Part shown: positions 1 to 5,957 of the stretch, piece after piece | How the letters are laid out: each line of letters begins with the position of its first letter | Numbering within the stretch: position 1 is the stretch's first letter | From: Deltaproteobacteria bacterium RBG_16_54_18 | GTDB taxonomy: Bacteria > Desulfobacterota > B13-G15 > RBG-16-54-18 | Length of the DNA: 5,957 nucleotides | Direction: 5' to 3' | NCBI GenBank assembly: GCA_001797935.1 | Contig: MGQT01000038.1 | Span: forward strand, 1 to 5,957 | Translations under genes and position numbers: made by a program | Notes under the pieces: generated by a model | The model's database searches: none | Told to the model about the DNA's origin: nothing | Seen by the model: only the letters and a program-made list of their open reading frames with translations

Positions 1-918
1 ACAGTTAAAAGACATAGGTTTCAATCACTCGTTATCTGCTTCCTCATCTGTCTCGTTACGCTCTGGGCAGCGATCAACACAGCCCACGCGCAGAGCACGA
101 CCAAAAAGGACTTCCTCTGGTCTGTAAAATCCGACAAGGGGACGGTCTACCTTCTCGGCTCCCTGCACCTGCTCAAGGCGGACGCGTTTCCTCTGGATAA
201 GAACATCGAGGCAGCCTATCGGAATAGCAAGAAGGTGGTCTTTGAGGCGGACATCGCCGGTGCCAGGGACCAGGAGTTTCAATCCAAGATGGTCGCCCAG
301 GGCCTGTATACCGAAGGCCAGACCCTGCAGCAGAACATATCCAAGGAGACCTACGCCTTGCTCGAGAAAAAGGCGGCGGCCCTCGGCCTCACAATGGCGC
401 AGCTCAATCCCTTGAAGCCGTGGCTGTGCGCCTCGGCCGTCAGCGGGTTAGCGCTCATGAAGATGGGGTTCGATCCTAATTACGGCGTTGATGTATATTT
501 TTTTGATAAGGCAAAAAAAGATGACAAAGAGATGCTCTTTTTGGAGACCCTTGATTTTCAAACAAAACTCTTCACTGAATTGAGTAGCAAGGAGGAGGAT
601 GCCTTTCTGCGGCAGTCGCTCAAAGACCTTGAGGTCATCGAGACCTTGCTCCCCGATATGGTGAACGCCTGGAAAACCGGCGACGCCCCCCGGCTCGGCG
701 CCTTCCTGACTATGAGCTTTAAAGACCTCCCCGGGCTCTATAACCGCTTCGTCATTGAACGAAACAAGGCGTGGGTCTCTACGATTGATCGCCTGCTGGC
801 GCAGGGCGGGACTTCCTTCGTCGTCGTCGGGGCCGGACATCTCGGCGGGCCGGACAATCTGCTGCAACTCTTACAGAACAAGGGGTATCGGATAGAACAG
901 ATCAGCGCCGCGCGCTAG
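1..918 (+). CDS. TraB/GumN family protein, secreted, 5' end cut by window edge
   Basis: The frame is open from base 1 to the TAG at 916-918 (305 codons), with no ATG, GTG or TTG near the front, so the start lies just left of the window. Numbering residues from base 1, the N-terminus is a signal peptide: basic KRHR at 3-6, a hydrophobic core at about 9-25, and an A-H-A cleavage site at 28-30. Export to the periplasm or cell surface is therefore expected. The mature part carries the marks of the TraB/GumN (TIKI-like) family: GSLH at 53-56, FEAD with Glu82, a KPW segment at 139-141, GVD at 162-164, LET at 181-183, ERN at 253-255, and GAGHL at 277-281. In TIKI proteases the two GxxH motifs and the Glu bind metal, so a metal-dependent hydrolase is plausible, but the bacterial function is largely unknown. 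A start at the GTG at 235 would lose the signal peptide and first GxxH, so I reject it. The gene is convergent with dnaK. Confidence 0.85.
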   Translation, partial: TVKRHRFQSLVICFLICLVTLWAAINTAHAQSTTKKDFLWSVKSDKGTVYLLGSLHLLKADAFPLDKNIEAAYRNSKKVVFEADIAGARDQEFQSKMVAQGLYTEGQTLQQNISKETYALLEKKAAALGLTMAQLNPLKPWLCASAVSGLALMKMGFDPNYGVDVYFFDKAKKDDKEMLFLETLDFQTKLFTELSSKEEDAFLRQSLKDLEVIETLLPDMVNAWKTGDAPRLGAFLTMSFKDLPGLYNRFVIERNKAWVSTIDRLLAQGGTSFVVVGAGHLGGPDNLLQLLQNKGYRIEQISAAR

Positions 919-927
919 GCTCGCGCC

Positions 928-2865
<1,938 letters not shown>

Positions 2866-2871
2866 CTATAT

Positions 2872-2878
2872 CTCCTTC

Positions 2879-2880
<2 letters not shown>
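2872..2880 (-). promoter_or_regulatory. Ribosome binding site of dnaK
   Basis: The minus strand reads AGGAAGGAG, ending 6 nt before the dnaK ATG, which is a strong Shine-Dalgarno at good spacing. Its first bases overlap the TAG stop of grpE (2881-2879), so grpE termination and dnaK initiation are physically adjacent, as expected for translationally coupled genes in one mRNA. Confidence 0.9.
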
Positions 2881-3472
<592 letters not shown>

Positions 3473-3480
3473 CAATAAGA

Positions 3481-3487
3481 CCCCTTT
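3481..3487 (-). promoter_or_regulatory. Ribosome binding site of grpE (decides the start)
   Basis: The minus strand reads AAAGGGG. The spacing is 5 nt to TTG 3475, 8 nt to ATG 3472 and 11 nt to ATG 3469, so the middle codon is favoured. The match to the anti-Shine-Dalgarno is moderate. Confidence 0.6.
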
Positions 3488-3594
3488 GTTTGTTTTCGTT
3501 ATTTAGAAAATAGATTTCAACTCCCCCCAACCCTCTCTTGCCGAGCGACACAGGATACCGGGTGATTTTTGTTGTCCTCCGTCAGGGAAAATGA

Positions 3595-4635
3595 TTAAGG
3601 ATTCTCCCCCGATTTCAACATATCGGTGAGGAGTTTGGCGGTATAGTCCACCACCGGGATGATCCGGGAGTAATTCATGCGCAGGGGGCCGATGACCCCA
3701 AGGATGCCCAGAAATTGATCGGGGTGACCATACGTGGCGGTAATCAGGCTGCATCCCTCGATCCCCGCCACCCCGCACTCCGAGCCTAAGAGGATCTGCA
3801 CCCCCTGGGACTTCATGCTGCGGTCCAGGAGCTTGACCAGGAGGCTTTTTTCCTCAAAGGTCTTAAAAAGCTCCTTCATCCGCCCCACGTCCGCGAATGT
3901 CGGCTCATCGAGGATGTTCATCTGTCCCTCGATGAAGAGGTCGCGCTCCTCCCGCTGCTCCAGGGCCCCTCCCTCCAGCTGGAGGGCCTTTTGCAACAAT
4001 TGATCGTAGGCCACCTTTTCCTGGTGCATCTCCTCCACGATGTGCTCCCGCACCTCGCGGAGGGTAAGGCCGCTCAACCGGCTGTTGAGGTAGTTGGTAA
4101 TTGTGTCGAGCTCATCCTGCCTGAGGTCTTCTTCCATTTCCACTACGCGGTTCTGGACAAGGCCCGAGGCCGCCACAAAGATGATCAGGACCTGGTTCCG
4201 CTTGATCCTGATGAACTCGATCCGGTTGAACAGGGTCTCGTGCAGGGGCGCGGCCATGATAATACCCGTATAATGAGACAAGGCGGAGAGGATCCGGCAG
4301 GTCCCCCGCATGAGCTGCGCCATATCCGCGCCGCAGGTCTGATAGGCGCTCATGATCATGGCCTGCTCCTCGCTCGCAAGCTCTTCACGTTCGAGCAACA
4401 GGTCGACGAACAGACGCAGTCCCTGTTCCGTGGGAATACGGCCCGCCGAGGTATGGGGCTGTTGAAGCAGGCCCCACTCCTCCAGATCGGCCATCACGTT
4501 GCGGATGGAGGCAGGACCCAGATTGAGGTCGGACTGCTTGGCCACCGTGCGCGAGCCGACGGGCTCACCCGTATTGATGTAGTCCTTGACGATGACCCTG
4601 AGGATATTCTTGTCCCGTTCGGTTAGCGGCAGCAT
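3595..4635 (-). CDS. hrcA: Heat-inducible transcription repressor HrcA
   Basis: A 346-residue, full-length HrcA. In known systems HrcA dimers bind the CIRCE inverted repeat and repress dnaK and groE operons; GroEL keeps HrcA active, so titration of GroEL by unfolded proteins induces the genes. Residues 1-75 are the winged-helix DNA-binding domain, with LTERDKNILRVIVKDYI (4-20), TGEPVGSRTVAK (22-33), the recognition region GPASIRNVMADLEE (40-53) and wing QPHTSAGRIPT (59-69). The rest is the GAF-like and inserted dimerisation region. The C-terminal signature GVIGPLRMNYSRIIPVVDYTAKLL spans 313-336. ATG 4635-4633 is the only reasonable start: an in-frame TAA lies four codons upstream and the HrcA N-terminus aligns there. 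It is the first gene of the operon, 122 bp before grpE, with a good vegetative promoter upstream but a poor Shine-Dalgarno. No canonical CIRCE is seen next to it. Confidence 0.98.
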   Translation of the reverse strand: MLPLTERDKNILRVIVKDYINTGEPVGSRTVAKQSDLNLGPASIRNVMADLEEWGLLQQPHTSAGRIPTEQGLRLFVDLLLEREELASEEQAMIMSAYQTCGADMAQLMRGTCRILSALSHYTGIIMAAPLHETLFNRIEFIRIKRNQVLIIFVAASGLVQNRVVEMEEDLRQDELDTITNYLNSRLSGLTLREVREHIVEEMHQEKVAYDQLLQKALQLEGGALEQREERDLFIEGQMNILDEPTFADVGRMKELFKTFEEKSLLVKLLDRSMKSQGVQILLGSECGVAGIEGCSLITATYGHPDQFLGILGVIGPLRMNYSRIIPVVDYTAKLLTDMLKSGENP

Positions 4636-4690
4636 GCGCGTAAAATTTTATCTCAAGTATTGTTACAAAAATTTCCTTATTACATGCTAA

Positions 4691-4719
4691 AAAATAGTAA
4701 TCCCATGCATTTTTGTCAA
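4691..4719 (-). promoter_or_regulatory. Sigma70-type promoter of the hrcA-grpE-dnaK operon
   Basis: On the minus strand there is a perfect -35 TTGACA (4719-4714), a 17-nt spacer, and a -10 TATTTT (4696-4691, 4 of 6 consensus bases). The expected transcription start is near 4684, giving a 5' leader of about 49 nt before the hrcA ATG. It lies in the most AT-rich part of the intergenic region. It resembles a housekeeping promoter rather than a sigma32 one (no CTTGAAA/CCCAT pair). Assignment is by motif only. Confidence 0.65.
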
Positions 4720-4796
4720 GACATTCTGCATGAAAAAATAGGGATATGCTATGGAAATGATTTAGAATTGTATAGGGTAGGGGGGCAGAAAGTACC

Positions 4797-4825
4797 TTGC
4801 CTTGCGCTGAGAACTGCGATATAAC
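4797..4825 (+). promoter_or_regulatory. Sigma70-type promoter of the APC permease gene
   Basis: On the plus strand there is -35 TTGCCT (4797-4802, 4 of 6), an exact 17-nt spacer, and -10 TATAAC (4820-4825, 5 of 6). The expected start is near 4831-4832, leaving only about 11 nt of leader before ATG 4843. The only Shine-Dalgarno-like sequence is the weak GAG at 4834-4836. It overlaps the repeat structure at 4802-4832. Assignment is by motif only. Confidence 0.55.
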
Positions 4826-4832
4826 TGCGCAA
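4802..4832. repeat. Inverted repeat over the permease promoter, candidate operator
   Basis: A perfect 6-bp inverted repeat, TTGCGC at 4802-4807 and GCGCAA at 4827-4832, is separated by 19 bp. The left arm begins at the last base of the -35 box and the right arm sits between the -10 and the expected transcription start. This is a geometry in which a bound repressor would block RNA polymerase. The arms are short, so chance is possible. A hairpin in the RNA is unlikely to matter because most of the repeat lies upstream of the expected start. Confidence 0.4.
4812..4829. repeat. Direct repeat AACTGCG x2, 11-bp period
   Basis: AACTGCG occurs at 4812-4818 and again at 4823-4829, with ATAT between, giving an 11-bp period, one helical turn. 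The copies flank and overlap the -10 box TATAAC of the permease promoter. Two identical half-sites on the same DNA face would suit a tandem-binding regulator. It partly shares bases with the inverted repeat at 4802-4832. Confidence 0.45.
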
Positions 4833-4842
4833 CGAGTGCTCT

Positions 4843-5957
4843 ATGAAGCTTGCCGTCCTCGCATTACTCAATATCAGCCTGATCGTCCTCTTTTTTTATT
4901 TGCTCCGTCGACGCAACCTCCTCACCTTTAACCAGGGGGGGCGGGTGTGGCTCACCTTTCTGGCAATCGGCATCATCACCCTGATGGATCAGTATTCCTC
5001 CATCTTTTATGCCCCTGCCGAGGCATTCCGTTTCATCGGAGCAAGCGCCATCATCTTTATCGCCGTCACCACCCTGCTCGTGCGGTTCATCAGTACGCGG
5101 CTGACCGAGATCGCCGAGATTCTGGAGCGCCACGACTTGATCGGCGGCGGCGTCTATTCTTTTTCGTACCTCGTCCTCGGCCCGATGATCTCTTTTGTGG
5201 CCGTCGCGTCCATCCTGGTAGATTACATCCTCACCGCCTGCTTATCGGCAGTCAGCGCGGTTGCCAACACCGCCTCTTTTTTGCATTTCTCGCATACAAC
5301 CTTTCTCATCATCGTCCTGGCCATCATCTGGGGGGTTGCCGGACTTAATATTATCGGGATTCGCGACAACGCACGCTTCACCTTCATGATCTTCATCGCC
5401 GCCGCCTTTGTCATACTCAACCTGGTCGGCTCCGGCATTTTAAACCTGGACGCAAGTGCAGTCGGCCAACTGCACTTAGCGACGAAGCAGGCCTTTAAGA
5501 GCGTTACCACCGGCTCGATCTTGCAAAACTACGGCAATTTTATCTCGAGCACCGCCTTCTGCATCCTGGCCTATTCCGGAGTGGAATCGGTGCTGCAAAC
5601 CGCGGGCTTTGTCCGGAGTTGGAAAGAGATCCGCAAGGCCTACTGGTTCCTGGCCTTGACCGTGGGGGTAATAACGCCGGTAGTGGCAGCGCTCGTCTTG
5701 TCGAGTCAGATCGACTTCAAGGCCCATGAAGGGGATTTGATCACCTATTATGCCACCATGCTCAACGGCCTTCCTTTTGGATTGGCGGTCGCCGCCATAG
5801 CGAGCCTTACCCTGACCATGGCCGTCAATACCGCCTTTGTGGCCTCCAGCGAATTGATGGAGCGGGTGGCGCACCGCTACGGCTTTCATTGGTTGATCGC
5901 CACCAACCGGCGGCAATCCTTGTACCGCATTCACCTGGCGAGTGCTACCTTTTTCTC
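4843..5957 (+). CDS. APC-superfamily amino acid/polyamine-type permease, 3' end cut by window edge
   Basis: An open frame of 371 codons runs off the right edge with no stop. ATG 4843 is the first start after an in-frame TAA at 4822-4824. The protein is strongly hydrophobic, with likely membrane segments near residues 3-22, 36-57, 64-83, 103-137 (one or two), 153-172, 178-199, 233-253, 268-287 and 311-335. It is therefore an inner-membrane transporter. APC-like features include the small-residue stretch YAPAEAFRFIGAS (56-68), LIGGGVYSFSYLVLGP (99-114, resembling the GG.Y....LG.. motif after TM2), and AYSGVES (243-249), the usual glycine-containing TM6-type break. A basic loop RSWKEIRKAYW (258-268) is cytoplasmic-like. 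The substrate cannot be read from the sequence; amino acids or polyamines are the family default. Missing are the last transmembrane helices and any C-terminal domain. It is divergent from hrcA with its own promoter. The Shine-Dalgarno is weak. Confidence 0.8.
   Translation, partial: MKLAVLALLNISLIVLFFYLLRRRNLLTFNQGGRVWLTFLAIGIITLMDQYSSIFYAPAEAFRFIGASAIIFIAVTTLLVRFISTRLTEIAEILERHDLIGGGVYSFSYLVLGPMISFVAVASILVDYILTACLSAVSAVANTASFLHFSHTTFLIIVLAIIWGVAGLNIIGIRDNARFTFMIFIAAAFVILNLVGSGILNLDASAVGQLHLATKQAFKSVTTGSILQNYGNFISSTAFCILAYSGVESVLQTAGFVRSWKEIRKAYWFLALTVGVITPVVAALVLSSQIDFKAHEGDLITYYATMLNGLPFGLAVAAIASLTLTMAVNTAFVASSELMERVAHRYGFHWLIATNRRQSLYRIHLASATFF

Noticed and set aside
3515..3520. TTGAAA upstream of grpE as a sigma32 or sigma70 -35 box
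   Set aside because: No CCCAT-like or TATAAT-like partner lies at an acceptable distance on the minus strand.
3503..3778. Small minus-strand frame crossing the hrcA end and the hrcA-grpE gap
   Set aside because: Most of it overlaps hrcA in another frame, and the part in the gap shows no ribosome binding site or recognisable motif.
3991..4626. A 211-codon plus-strand open frame opposite hrcA
   Set aside because: It lies fully inside the confident hrcA gene, has no recognisable domain, and mirrors the GC-rich codon bias of hrcA.
4834..4842. GAGTGCTCT just before the permease ATG, matching 7 of 9 bases of a CIRCE right half
   Set aside because: The expected left half TTAGCACTC is not present 9 bp upstream (the bases there are GCGATATAA), so there is no inverted repeat.
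4864..5934. Frames on both strands overlapping the permease region (89, 133, 95 and 152 codons)
   Set aside because: The plus frame starting at 4843 encodes a continuous hydrophobic transporter through the whole stretch. The other frames translate to low-complexity His/Arg/Gly-rich sequence typical of shadows.

Overview
This window is ordinary bacterial chromosome, moderately GC-rich in its genes. It is built around a heat-shock chaperone operon on the minus strand, hrcA-grpE-dnaK, with one gene on either side. The style of HrcA, GrpE and DnaK, with HrcA as regulator of a hrcA-first operon, together with the type of permease upstream, suggests a Gram-negative of the Desulfobacterota (Deltaproteobacteria) or a related phylum. 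That placement is a family-resemblance judgement from memory and is not firm. The protein at the left edge has a signal peptide with an AXA-type cleavage site.

Layout, left to right. Bases 1-918 (+) hold the 3' part of a secreted or periplasmic TraB/GumN-family protein whose start codon lies just outside the window. It ends tail to tail, only 9 bp from the end of dnaK (928-2865, -), with no convincing terminator between them. Upstream of dnaK on the minus strand come grpE (2879-3472), separated by 13 bp and with its stop codon overlapping the dnaK ribosome binding site, and then, after a 122-bp gap, hrcA (3595-4635). A 207-bp intergenic region (4636-4842) separates hrcA from a divergently transcribed APC-superfamily permease (4843 to the window end, +, truncated). 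This region carries a recognisable sigma70-type promoter for each direction. The permease promoter is overlaid by an inverted repeat and a helically phased direct repeat, which together look like an operator.

How the genes work together. DnaK folds and protects proteins in an ATP cycle and GrpE is its nucleotide exchange factor. HrcA is the family's heat-shock repressor and normally acts on the CIRCE operator. No canonical CIRCE element is visible here, and dnaJ, the usual co-chaperone gene after dnaK, is absent from this position. The permease and the TraB/GumN protein have no evident functional link to the chaperones.

I found no sign of a new biological system, mobile element, CRISPR array or RNA gene. 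The points most worth a second look are the regulatory sequences in the hrcA/permease intergenic region.
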